This document shows positions 16,905 through 25,246 of a stretch of DNA of 43,988 nt, one piece after another. A program made the position numbers and the translations under genes. How positions within the stretch are numbered: the first letter of the stretch is position 1; each line of letters opens with the position of its first letter. The stretch is from the NCBI GenBank assembly GCA_945890645.1, contig CAMDCV010000035.1, positions 1 to 43,988 on the forward strand, given 5' to 3'. Source of the stretch: Akkermansia muciniphila (lineage in GTDB: Bacteria; Verrucomicrobiota; Verrucomicrobiia; Verrucomicrobiales; Akkermansiaceae). Under the pieces are notes generated by a model that was not told the origin of the DNA, did no database searches, and worked only from the letters and a program-made list of their open reading frames with translations.

Positions 16905-19900
16905 TTATCGAGCGGCGGGGGCTTCCCGCAGCAAAGCTTGTTGGGCGGCTTTTTTGCCAATTAGCAAAAAGACCGCCGGAGTGACGATGAGATCGAGCAG
17001 CGTCGAGGAAATCAAACCACCGACAATCGCCACGGCGACAGGGTGTAAAATTTCCTTGCCAGGCTCGTTGGGTGAAAGCAGCAACGGAATCAGTGCGATA
17101 CCGGCAGAAAGTGCAGTCATCAATACTGGTACGAGTCGTTCGAGAGTGCCGCGTCGGATCATAGCGATACTAAATGTTTCACCTTCGTGTCGCATCAAAT
17201 GAAGGTAGTGCGATATCATCATAATGCCATTGCGCGCGGCGACACCGCCCACAGCGATGAATCCGACAAGGGTCGCGATGCTAATATTGTCGATTAATCG
17301 CCACGTCAAAGCGAGCGCACCGGCTAAGGCGAGTGGGATGTTGAGCATCACTTGCAGGGAGAGGGAGAAACTACGGAAGTAGCCAGTGAGCAGCACTGTC
17401 ATGATGACAATGATAATGCCGAATAATCCGAGAATGCGTTTAGAAGCTTCTTGGCGAGCGAGATATTCGCCTTCGAAGCGCACGCGGTAACCTTCGGGTC
17501 GTGCGACTTCTTTTTCAACACGTTGCTGCCAAGTTTCCACTAGCGTGGCAAGGTCGCGCTGATCGGTATTGGCGCTAATGACGATACGGCGGCTGCCATT
17601 TTCGCGATTGATGACGTTCGGGCCGTTAACTTCGTGAACATCGGCGACTAAGTCGAGCGAAAGCGGTGCGCCATTAGCATCGGCGATGGTCAGACCAGCC
17701 AATTGTTCGGGCCACGTGCGTTGGCTTGCGGGCAAGCGCATCACAAGATCGACTGAAGCTTCACCCTCGCGCAACTCCGTGAGAGTGGCCCCGCCTAACA
17801 AGCGCGATACTTGTTGATTGATGGCACCGGGGCTGACGCCGTATCGCTGTGCAGCATCGCGTTTGGGTACGATGCGCACTTGCGGGATACCCACTTGAGC
17901 TTCCAGATTCACATCGGTGAGTCCCGGAATCGATTTGCCAATTTCTTGCACCTGCTGGCCGAGCTGTCGAAGTGTCGCGAGATCTGGTCCGTAAACTTTC
18001 ACGGCGATTTTGGCGGAAACGCCACTGAGCATGTGGCTCAGGCGGTGTCCGATCGGTTGGCCAACATTGACAAACGTGCCGGGAATGCCTTGGAGTTTCT
18101 GGCGAATTTCATCGAATACTTTTTGCCGAGGTCTACCGTCTGGGTAGAACTCCACATCGAATTCATTGATCGAAACGGGCACGACATGGTCATCGCGTTC
18201 CGCACGACCGGCACGCCGTCCAACGGATTTCACTTCCGGGATTTCCATCAGCAAACGCACGGCTTGCTCACCGACTACATTCGATTGCTGCAATGAGGTT
18301 CCCGGCGCGCTGGCGAAGGAAATGGTCGCACTGCCCTCATTAAATGTCGGTAAAAATTCCTTGCCCATCTGAGGATAGAGACTGCCTGCCGCAACGATTA
18401 AAAGTAAAGCGAGCGCGACCACAGCCAACGGAGCGGCAAAGGCGAAACGCAAAAAGGTATTCTGCACGAAACTTTTTAATCCGCGAACGAGAATGCCATC
18501 GCGATGCTGCACTCCTTCTCGGGGATTGAGCAAAAATGAGCACAGCACGGGAATGACGGTGAGTGACACCACAAACGAAGCGGCCATACTCACCATGGTA
18601 GCCATGGCAATCGGGTGGAACAATCGCCCTTCCAATCCGGTAAGGCCGAGCAGTGGCACGAACACTAACAAAATCAATATCGTCGCATAAAGGATGCTGC
18701 TGCGCACTTCTGCAGAAGCTGAAGCGATCACCTTAATGCGTGGCAAGGGCTCCGCGAGTGCGGCATTTTCTCGCAAGCGACGAAAGACGTTTTCCACATC
18801 GACGATGGCATCATCGACCACCATACCGATTGCCACGGCGATGCCGCCTAGTGTCATGCTATTGACCGCGATTCCTGCGAATGCAAAAACTAATAAGGTA
18901 ATAGCAAACGAGAGCGGGATCGCAGTGAGAGTGATGAGTGTGGTGCGGATATTGAGCAAAAAGAGAAACAAGATCAGCGTCACCATCATGGCGCCGTCGA
19001 GAATCGCCTCCTTCAAATTGCCGACTGCATGAGAGATGAAATCGCCCTGGCGAAAAAGGATTTCTGCCTCCACGCCATCAGGCATGGTGGTTCGCATTTC
19101 CTCTAACGCTTTTTCGATTTCCTTTGTCAGTCGCAAGGTGTCCATGCCCGGCGATTTGTCGATGCTGAGTATGACACCGGTGCTTTCTTGCTTGTCTCCA
19201 GGAAATGCCACGGCGGCATCTCCGCGCATGGGAGCAGTACCATAGCGCAATGTGGCGACTTCGCCGATGGTGATCACACGCTCGCCAGATTTTTTAATCG
19301 GTGAAGCAGCAATCTCGTTGAGGTCGGTGGTCATCGCGAGATTGCGCACCATGATTTCGCGAGCGCCCGACTGCAAATATCCGCTGGTGTCATTGCCCGC
19401 AGCGAGGGTGAGTGCCTGTGCGAGTTCGTCGTATGTCACTCCGGAAGCGCGCATTTTTAAAAGGTCGGGCTCGGCATGGATTTGTTTCACTCCTCCGCCT
19501 ATGGTCAATACTTCTGCCACGCCGGGGATGCTTTGCAAGCGTCGGGTGAGCGTCCAGTCGGCATAAGTGCGCAGGTCGCGCGGTGCGATTTCCCCATCTT
19601 TGCTTTTCAGTCCTACTAACAAAATTTCTCCCATGAGTGAAGAGACCGGCGTCAGTCCACGCTTGGCTTGTGTCGGCAGAGTAACGGTCTGCAAGCGTTC
19701 TTGCACAAGTTGTCGGGCGCGATAAATGTCCGTGCCCCAATCAAACTCGACAAACACTAACGAAAGACCAACGTCAGAATTTGAACGCAATCGATCCAAC
19801 CCGCCGACGCCCAGAAGTGCGTTTTCGAGCGGACGCGAGACTAACAGTTCCACCTCCTCCGGTGCCAGACCCGGAGCTTCGGTAAGCACGGTAACCGTGG

Positions 19901-20033
19901 GCTTTGTCATATCCGGCAGCACTTCCACCGGCAATTCGCTGCCGACTTTTACCCCCAGTAAAATTAACAACCCCGCGAAGGCGACTACCAATGCGCGGTT
20001 TTGCAATGACCATCGAATAAGAAAATTTAGCAT
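16905..20033 (-). CDS. Heavy-metal RND efflux pump inner-membrane subunit (CzcA/CusA-like)
   Basis: The protein is 1042 aa from the ATG at 20033 (MLNFLIRWSLQNRALVV), the normal RND start; a longer frame adds 24 non-family residues. It has twelve membrane helices in two halves. PDMTKPTVTVLTEAPGLAPEEVE is the HME-RND porter opening, and GMVVDDAIVDVENVFRRL in TM4 carries the proton-relay acidic residues. HME pumps drive Zn, Co, Cd, Ni, Cu or Ag out of the periplasm or cytoplasm using the proton gradient. The metal cannot be fixed here. The gene overlaps the adaptor gene by 7 bp and belongs to a five-gene operon. Confidence 0.92.
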   Translation of the reverse strand: MLNFLIRWSLQNRALVVAFAGLLILLGVKVGSELPVEVLPDMTKPTVTVLTEAPGLAPEEVELLVSRPLENALLGVGGLDRLRSNSDVGLSLVFVEFDWGTDIYRARQLVQERLQTVTLPTQAKRGLTPVSSLMGEILLVGLKSKDGEIAPRDLRTYADWTLTRRLQSIPGVAEVLTIGGGVKQIHAEPDLLKMRASGVTYDELAQALTLAAGNDTSGYLQSGAREIMVRNLAMTTDLNEIAASPIKKSGERVITIGEVATLRYGTAPMRGDAAVAFPGDKQESTGVILSIDKSPGMDTLRLTKEIEKALEEMRTTMPDGVEAEILFRQGDFISHAVGNLKEAILDGAMMVTLILFLFLLNIRTTLITLTAIPLSFAITLLVFAFAGIAVNSMTLGGIAVAIGMVVDDAIVDVENVFRRLRENAALAEPLPRIKVIASASAEVRSSILYATILILLVFVPLLGLTGLEGRLFHPIAMATMVSMAASFVVSLTVIPVLCSFLLNPREGVQHRDGILVRGLKSFVQNTFLRFAFAAPLAVVALALLLIVAAGSLYPQMGKEFLPTFNEGSATISFASAPGTSLQQSNVVGEQAVRLLMEIPEVKSVGRRAGRAERDDHVVPVSINEFDVEFYPDGRPRQKVFDEIRQKLQGIPGTFVNVGQPIGHRLSHMLSGVSAKIAVKVYGPDLATLRQLGQQVQEIGKSIPGLTDVNLEAQVGIPQVRIVPKRDAAQRYGVSPGAINQQVSRLLGGATLTELREGEASVDLVMRLPASQRTWPEQLAGLTIADANGAPLSLDLVADVHEVNGPNVINRENGSRRIVISANTDQRDLATLVETWQQRVEKEVARPEGYRVRFEGEYLARQEASKRILGLFGIIIVIMTVLLTGYFRSFSLSLQVMLNIPLALAGALALTWRLIDNISIATLVGFIAVGGVAARNGIMMISHYLHLMRHEGETFSIAMIRRGTLERLVPVLMTALSAGIALIPLLLSPNEPGKEILHPVAVAIVGGLISSTLLDLIVTPAVFLLIGKKAAQQALLREAPAAR

Positions 20034-21205
20034 GTGGGCACAGGATTGGAATGTTTCCGCAGCAACCACGCGGCGACGAGGAGTAGCACGAACAATAGCC
20101 CACAAGTAACAGCGAGTAGGATCACCAGCGTTGAGGATTTTCCACCTGTCTCATGCCCGTGGTCATGAACGTGTTCTTTCTCGGCGGCGATTTGTTCTTT
20201 TGTCATCTCAGTGCCGTCCTCGTTATGGGGATGCCCGTGCGCGGCATCGAGTGCGTCTTTAAGTGAAACATTTCCTTTGCCCGCGTACGACAATGCATAG
20301 GCACCACGTGTAACGACTTCATCGCCGGGAAATAGTCCGCTGAGAATTTCCACGCGGTCGGCATTGATCTCGCCGACAGTCACAGGTACGCGCACGAAAG
20401 CGTGTTTCAACTCGTAGTCGCGGATGAATACAAAGCGCGATAAGCCATCGCCCTGCATGGCTTCGCGCGGCACGCTCATGACATTTTTGCGCTCCTGCAG
20501 ACGAATGACGAACTGGGCACTCATGCCGGGGCGCAGCTGGTTATCGGGATTTTTCACAGTGAAAATCACTCCCGCGCTATTGCTGTCTTTGTGATCATCG
20601 TCATCGCGTTTGGATAAATTTTGCCCAAGCGCACAAGCGGGATCCGGACAAGGACACGACGTGAATTTCAATAAAGTGCCGCGCAGTTTTTTGTCGGGCT
20701 TCAGAGGAAGTATGATGTCAGTCTCAGTGCCTTGTTCGATCATTGCCGCCTGATGCTGTGGCAATGTCGCGATGGCATACATTTCCTTGAGCTCGGCCAT
20801 TTCACAGAGCACATCGGTGGGTTCTACGGGAGAACCGAGTACTGCGTTAACCCCGAGAATCGTACCGTTAGCCTGGGCTTTTAGCCAAATACTCGGTGGC
20901 GGATCCCCAGGTTGTCGGCTTTCGATTAATACGAGTTCCATGTCCTTTTCGACATACTGACCGATGGCGAGATTGCTCTCGATGATGCGACCAGAGATAC
21001 GACTGCTTAACACGGCACGATTTTCCGGTATGGCTTCGAGTCGACCGAGCGCTGTGATGGTTTTGGCAAAGGTCCCCTCCTCGGCAATCGCAGTTTCAAC
21101 TTGTAAGTTTTTTTCGGATTGCGCGTCGAGCGTGACGATCTCCGGCTTGCGTTCCGCGGCAGAAAGAAGAAGAGGTAAGGATAAAAAGAATAGAATAAGT
21201 TTCAT
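20027..21205 (-). CDS. Metal-efflux membrane-fusion protein with His-rich segment and C-terminal membrane helix
   Basis: The protein is 392 aa. The signal peptide is at 1-16 (MKLILFFLSLPLLLSA). The barrel-sandwich/lipoyl halves lie around 55-130 and the beta-barrel around 140-240. Two features are atypical for CzcB/CusB adaptors. The first is an insert at 182-206 with C184, C186, C191 followed by four Asp and a His. The second is a C-terminal tail with a His-rich stretch (323-351, HGHPHNED and HVHDHGHE) followed by a membrane helix at 358-382 and a basic end. The adaptor is therefore probably anchored at both ends of the maturation pathway or only at its C terminus. It lies between the outer-membrane factor and RND genes, which fixes its role in the tripartite pump. 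Confidence 0.85.
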   Translation of the reverse strand: MKLILFFLSLPLLLSAAERKPEIVTLDAQSEKNLQVETAIAEEGTFAKTITALGRLEAIPENRAVLSSRISGRIIESNLAIGQYVEKDMELVLIESRQPGDPPPSIWLKAQANGTILGVNAVLGSPVEPTDVLCEMAELKEMYAIATLPQHQAAMIEQGTETDIILPLKPDKKLRGTLLKFTSCPCPDPACALGQNLSKRDDDDHKDSNSAGVIFTVKNPDNQLRPGMSAQFVIRLQERKNVMSVPREAMQGDGLSRFVFIRDYELKHAFVRVPVTVGEINADRVEILSGLFPGDEVVTRGAYALSYAGKGNVSLKDALDAAHGHPHNEDGTEMTKEQIAAEKEHVHDHGHETGGKSSTLVILLAVTCGLLFVLLLVAAWLLRKHSNPVPTC

Positions 21206-21214
21206 CGGAAAAAA

Positions 21215-22429
21215 TTATGGTTGGGAAGCAAGGCTACTTTCATAGCGAACGCGGGCTTGGTGGTAGGCGCTGCGGGCATCGATTTGCGCCAGGGCGAGTT
21301 GACGTTTTTGCGCGCGGGCACGGAAGATGTTCGGTAATTCGCCTTGGCCTTGGGTGTAAGCTTGTTGGCTGAGCTTCAGTTGTTGCTCAGCCAGCGGCAT
21401 AAGTTCGGTGGTGATCTGTTGGTCGAGTTTCTTCCATTCGATCATTTCTGCATTGGCGCCTTGGGCATCGTGGCGAGCATTGACGAGAATGGCTGTGGCT
21501 TCTTGTTCGCGACGTTCTACGCCAGCTTTCGCAGCTAGGATGCTACCAGAGTTATTATCCCAAAATGGCAAGGGTATGCTGAACTGAAAACCGAGCATCA
21601 AATCTTTGCCATATCCATCAGGCGCATCTTCGCGACGCATGCCACTGACGAAAAATCCAGCTTCCAGATCATCGTAACGATTGGCCAATTCGCGCCCCAC
21701 CGTGTTGCGTGCTCGATCCACTTCGCGCAAGGCTTGTTGGTAATCGGCACGCCTTTCAATCTTGCCGGCAGCTGCTTGAAAGAGTGGAGGCAGTTCCCCT
21801 CCTACCGTGATATTGTCAGTTAGTCGCATCCCTAACAGTTTTTTCAATTCCGCGAGCAAAGAAACTTCTTCCGCATCGAGTTGTTTTTGTTCGATCAGCA
21901 AGGTAGCGGCATCAAGTTGTGCCTGTGCCGCATCAAGTGGCGAAGCTTCGGCGCGTTGTTGATTTAGCTTGATCAATTCCGCAAATTCCTTGGCTTCCTT
22001 TTGATCGAGCGCCATCCATTGACGTCTGCTTTTCAGCGCCAGTGCTTTGATGAATACGAGCCTTGCTTCTGCAATGATCTCTTGCTCGACTCGACGCACC
22101 TCCATTTCCGCGGCTTCGAGTTTGGCCTTGCCGATTTCTTTTTCCCACTTCAGGCGGTCGGTGATCGGAAATGAGCGCGAGACACCGACTTTAATTTCAC
22201 CTTCGCGAAAGTGAGCATCATGTTCCCACTCAACATCGAGCTTAGGCCGTGAAGGGCGTCCCGCCTGCTGCCACTTACCCAGAGCTTCTTCAATTTTCCA
22301 ACGCGCAGCTTTGAGATCGGGATTCTGTGCATGAATGCGACCAGCGAGAGAAGATTCCGATAGAATCAACGCGGGCTGGGCTAGGACAGGAGAAATGACT
22401 AAGAGAGAATACAGGATGGAACGGACCAT
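21215..22429 (-). CDS. Outer-membrane factor of the metal-efflux pump (CzcC/TolC-like)
   Basis: The protein is 404 aa. A signal peptide at about 1-17 (MVRSILYSLLVISPVLA) leads into the alpha-helical barrel repeats of the OEP family. Phrases such as PDLKAARWKIEEALGKWQQAGRPSRPKLDVEWEHD and LGFQFSIPLPFWDNNSGSILAAKAGVERRE are characteristic of CzcC-type proteins. It forms the outer-membrane and periplasmic channel for the RND pump encoded downstream. It ends 9 bp before the adaptor gene. No lipobox is visible, unlike the second outer-membrane factor in this window. Confidence 0.87.
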   Translation of the reverse strand: MVRSILYSLLVISPVLAQPALILSESSLAGRIHAQNPDLKAARWKIEEALGKWQQAGRPSRPKLDVEWEHDAHFREGEIKVGVSRSFPITDRLKWEKEIGKAKLEAAEMEVRRVEQEIIAEARLVFIKALALKSRRQWMALDQKEAKEFAELIKLNQQRAEASPLDAAQAQLDAATLLIEQKQLDAEEVSLLAELKKLLGMRLTDNITVGGELPPLFQAAAGKIERRADYQQALREVDRARNTVGRELANRYDDLEAGFFVSGMRREDAPDGYGKDLMLGFQFSIPLPFWDNNSGSILAAKAGVERREQEATAILVNARHDAQGANAEMIEWKKLDQQITTELMPLAEQQLKLSQQAYTQGQGELPNIFRARAQKRQLALAQIDARSAYHQARVRYESSLASQP

Positions 22430-22521
22430 ACAAAGGAAAGGCTAGAGATAAAAAACGATGCAATCACGCGTGCGCTGTCGGCTGCGTGTCAGATGCATGT
22501 ATGCGAGTCAGCGTACGCGTC

Positions 22522-22842
22522 TCAGCCAATGATGGGCGGGATATCCAATGCATACACCGGATCTTCTGGCAGCCCCCAATCGCGACGATCAGGTTTCGGC
22601 ATTTCAGAGTCCTCATAGGCCAGAATGCTCACTTCGGGAAATTCCGGCAAGCAAAACAGCGGCTGCACACAAGTACATTGATGGTGATGATGAGGATCAT
22701 GACAAGGATCGGGAGCTTCTTCATCGTGATGATGATCATGCTCACAAATCTCATGACTGATTTCATGCGCCATCGAATGCAAATCCGACACGCGCAAGCC
22801 CACACCCAAAAAGGTGATGAGCAAAAATAGCAGTCGGAGCAT
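22522..22842 (-). CDS. Small His/Cys-rich periplasmic metal-binding protein
   Basis: Starting at the ATG at 22842 the protein is 106 aa, opening with a hydrophobic signal or anchor (MLRLLFLLITFLGVGL). Residues 22-58 are packed with His, Cys and acidic residues, including EHDHHHDEE and CHDPHHHHQCTC. The C-terminal part is acidic and Pro-rich. No known family is recognised; the composition suggests Zn, Cu or Ni binding. A longer frame (ATG at 22920) would cover a TTGACA box at 22881-22886, so I prefer the shorter start. It lies 92 bp upstream of the outer-membrane factor gene on the same strand and is probably the first gene of the efflux operon. Confidence 0.72.
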   Translation of the reverse strand: MLRLLFLLITFLGVGLRVSDLHSMAHEISHEICEHDHHHDEEAPDPCHDPHHHHQCTCVQPLFCLPEFPEVSILAYEDSEMPKPDRRDWGLPEDPVYALDIPPIIG

Positions 22843-22856
22843 TCGAATCACTGAAC

Positions 22857-22886
22857 GCAAGTTGTTGTAGCAGTGTAATTTGTCAA
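22857..22886 (-). promoter_or_regulatory. Tentative promoter of the metal-efflux operon
   Basis: A perfect -35 TTGACA lies on the minus strand at 22886-22881, but no good -10 follows at 16-18 bp. The region between holds the inverted words CACTG (minus 22875-22871 area) and CAGTG (22852 area). A poor -10 at normal spacing is typical of activator-dependent metal promoters, but no MerR or CzcR gene is visible in the window. Confidence 0.3.
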
Positions 22887-22953
22887 GGAAAATCAGCGGA
22901 TTACCACCTTCCGTGGCCACTTTGACAGTCTAAGAGAACAGCATTTACCGCTG

Positions 22954-22979
22954 ACGCATCGACGATAACAGTGATGCGT
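22954..22979. promoter_or_regulatory. Inverted repeat upstream of the metal operon
   Basis: ACGCATC (22954-22960) and GATGCGT (22973-22979) are perfect 7-bp arms around a 12-nt centre. It lies about 70 bp upstream of the -35 box of the His-rich gene. It could be an operator or the end of a short transcript from the 35-residue ORF. Confidence 0.3.
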
Positions 22980-22986
22980 TACAACT

Positions 22987-23094
22987 TTACAATAAACCCA
23001 TCAATACCAAGACGTTGTACAAGCCCCAGATAAAGGTGCAGACGATAGCGAGCATCAGCAACTTAGCGCAAAATTCGACTTGTGGACGTGTCAT
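22987..23094 (-). CDS. Possible 35-residue single-helix membrane peptide
   Basis: From the ATG at 23094 the frame reads MTRPQVEFCAKLLMLAIVC and continues as one strongly hydrophobic helix to the stop. It lies alone between the terminator of the MacAB-like operon and the metal operon. No ribosome-binding site or homologue is recognised. It may be a small membrane protein or chance. Confidence 0.3.
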   Translation of the reverse strand: MTRPQVEFCAKLLMLAIVCTFIWGLYNVLVLMGLL

Positions 23095-23179
23095 GACAGG
23101 CACAGTGAAAGGGGGAATCTCGTCTTTGGCAAGGGGGAAATTTTGCAGGCTGCCTCTTAGCGGTAAATTGCTTCCTACG

Positions 23180-23215
23180 AAAAACTCAGCACAGGGCAAG
23201 AAGCGGACTGTGCTG
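23180..23215 (-). terminator. Rho-independent terminator of the MacAB-like operon
   Basis: On the minus strand the 8-bp perfect stem CAGCACAG/CTGTGCTG (arms at 23208-23215 and 23187-23194, 13-nt loop) is followed by a run of five T at 23184-23180. It starts 20 bp after the stop of the permease gene. Confidence 0.75.
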
Positions 23216-23234
23216 CAAGAGAAAAAATCACTTT

Positions 23235-24479
23235 TCACTCATACCTTAGTGCGGTAATCGGATTCATCTTCGCGGCCTGGCGAGCGGGGTAGAAACCGAA
23301 GAAAACACCGACGATAAAGCTGATACCGAATGCGAGTAGAACGCTCGTCAGCGATACGGCTGGGTTAAATTCTGGAATCATGCTGGCAGCGGCACTGGCA
23401 GCGAAACCGATCGCAACTCCGATCGCTCCGCCTAGAATGCTAAGTGTGATAGCCTCAATGAGAAACTGTAGCAAGATATCGCGTGGCAGGGCTCCCACGG
23501 CGATACGGATACCAATTTCGCGAGTGCGTTCGGTAACACTAACGAGCATGATATTCATGATGCCAATCCCACCGACTAGCAGAGACAATCCGGCAACGCC
23601 ACCTAGAAGGTAAGTGAGAGTTGTGGTAATGCTATTCACTGTATCAGCGATTTCCTTTTGATTGACAATTTCAAAGTCGTTCTTGCGGCCATCGGCTAAT
23701 TGGTGGCGTTGTCGAAGAAGTGCGGTGATTTGTTCTTGCGCGGAGCTCATTGCAATTTCGTTGCTGATTTGCAGCGTAACGATGCTAGGGTATTTGTCCC
23801 CTGTGAGACGGCGCATGGCAGTGGTGTAGGGGATGAGAATTCTGTCGTCTTGATTTGCGCCACCTAAACCAGCGCCTTTACTTTCGAGGTGACCGATGAT
23901 GGTGAAGGGCATATTTTTTATGCGTATTGTTTGGCCCACGGGATCAATCGGGCCAAATAATTCCCGCGCGGTGGTAGTGCCAATCACGGCGACGCGGGCT
24001 GATGTGCGTAGCTCCCGCTCGGTGAACATGCTGCCGCGTTTGAGAGGCCAGTCACGAATTCCTAAGTATTCGGGGGATACTCCAGCGATGGTAGTGCTCC
24101 AGTTGCGGCCGTTTGCGACGGCTTGAGCGCTGAGTGTGACCTCGGGGCTTACTGCAATGACGCTGTGAATTTCACGACTGATGGCTTCCACATCTTGCAA
24201 TGTTAGGTTGCTGGACATGCTATTGCCTGCGGAGGCGGCATTGGAGCGACGGCTCTTGGAATAGAGGACGAGCAGGTTCGAGCCGAGGGATGATACCTCG
24301 TCCTGAATGCGTTTTTGGGCACCAAGTCCGATGGCCATGATGAAGATGACAGAAGCCACGCCGATTATGATGCCCAGTGCTGTGAGGAAGCTGCGAAGTT
24401 TGTTTCGTCGTAGGGCGCGAAAGGCAATCATCGTAGTTAAGCTCACTCTCAGCAGCAGAGATGGGAGTATAGCAATCAT
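23235..24479 (-). CDS. MacB-type ABC transporter permease
   Basis: The protein is 414 aa. TM1 carries the typical opening FRALRRNKLRSFLTALGIIIGVASVIF (about 19-45). A periplasmic MacB core domain covers about 65-285. Three C-terminal helices follow, with GGIGIMNIMLVSVTERTREIGIRIAVGA, the invariant motif of the family, and the end FGFYPARQAAKMNPITALRYE. It works with the ATPase encoded 20 bp upstream as a mechanotransmission pump that drives substrates through the adaptor and outer-membrane factor encoded earlier in the same operon. An internal ATG at 24434 is an alternative start. Confidence 0.93.
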   Translation of the reverse strand: MIAILPSLLLRVSLTTMIAFRALRRNKLRSFLTALGIIIGVASVIFIMAIGLGAQKRIQDEVSSLGSNLLVLYSKSRRSNAASAGNSMSSNLTLQDVEAISREIHSVIAVSPEVTLSAQAVANGRNWSTTIAGVSPEYLGIRDWPLKRGSMFTERELRTSARVAVIGTTTARELFGPIDPVGQTIRIKNMPFTIIGHLESKGAGLGGANQDDRILIPYTTAMRRLTGDKYPSIVTLQISNEIAMSSAQEQITALLRQRHQLADGRKNDFEIVNQKEIADTVNSITTTLTYLLGGVAGLSLLVGGIGIMNIMLVSVTERTREIGIRIAVGALPRDILLQFLIEAITLSILGGAIGVAIGFAASAAASMIPEFNPAVSLTSVLLAFGISFIVGVFFGFYPARQAAKMNPITALRYE

Positions 24480-24499
24480 GGTGTTGAGAGGTTGGAAGT

Positions 24500-25243
24500 T
24501 TATTCTAAAGCAGCGAGTGCGGCTTGTTGATCGACGGCAAAAGTGCGTTCAGTATTGAGTTCATCGCGGATGATTTTACCATCGCGCATGACGATAATGC
24601 GCTTGCAGTAGGCGGCGATGTCCAACTCATGAGTTACCATGACTAGGGTGATCCCCGCATCATTAAGTTTTTGGAATAGGCCCATTACTTCGATGCTAGT
24701 ATGAGAATCGAGATTGCCCGTGGGTTCATCCGCGAGAACGAGTTCAGGACGATTCACGAGTGCGCGAGCGATTGCCACACGCTGCTGTTGGCCACCTGAG
24801 AGCTGATTGGGATGATTGTGAAGTCGTTCACCGAGGCCGACCTCTTGGAGTGCGTGGATCGCTCGTCGGCGGCGTTCATTGAGAGATACACTGGGGCTAG
24901 TGTAGAAGAGGGGAAGTTCTATGTTTTCACACGCAGAGGTGCGAGAAAGTAGATTGAAGCTTTGGAAAATAAATCCGATTTTTTGATTTCGTAGTCGTGA
25001 CAATTGACCCGACTTCATGCTGCCCACATCGACACCATCTAACAAATATTTTCCCTTTGTGGGATGATCTAGACAGCCAATCATATTCATCAATGTTGAC
25101 TTACCGGAGCCGCTGGAACCCATGATAGCGACGAATTCACCACGCTCGATGCACAAGTTGACTCCGTCAACGGCGCGGACTTCGACGTCTCCCGTGCGAT
25201 AGATTTTACTGAGTTGATGAAGTTCTATTATGTTTGCGTGCAT
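24500..25243 (-). CDS. MacB-type ABC transporter ATPase
   Basis: The protein is 247 aa. Walker [10 protein letters not shown] is near 42, the Q-loop [21 protein letters not shown] near 93, the signature LSGGQQQR near 147, Walker [14 protein letters not shown] near 168, and the switch His in MVTHELD. Here the ATPase and permease, which are fused in E. coli MacB, are separate proteins, as in many non-proteobacterial systems. It begins 3 bp after the stop of the adaptor gene. Confidence 0.94.
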   Translation of the reverse strand: MHANIIELHQLSKIYRTGDVEVRAVDGVNLCIERGEFVAIMGSSGSGKSTLMNMIGCLDHPTKGKYLLDGVDVGSMKSGQLSRLRNQKIGFIFQSFNLLSRTSACENIELPLFYTSPSVSLNERRRRAIHALQEVGLGERLHNHPNQLSGGQQQRVAIARALVNRPELVLADEPTGNLDSHTSIEVMGLFQKLNDAGITLVMVTHELDIAAYCKRIIVMRDGKIIRDELNTERTFAVDQQAALAALE

Positions 25244-25246
25244 GAG

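Noticed and set aside
22987-23238. 83-codon version of the small membrane ORF
   Set aside because: Its first half crosses the terminator hairpin of the preceding operon and reads as non-protein-like; only the last 35 codons are considered.
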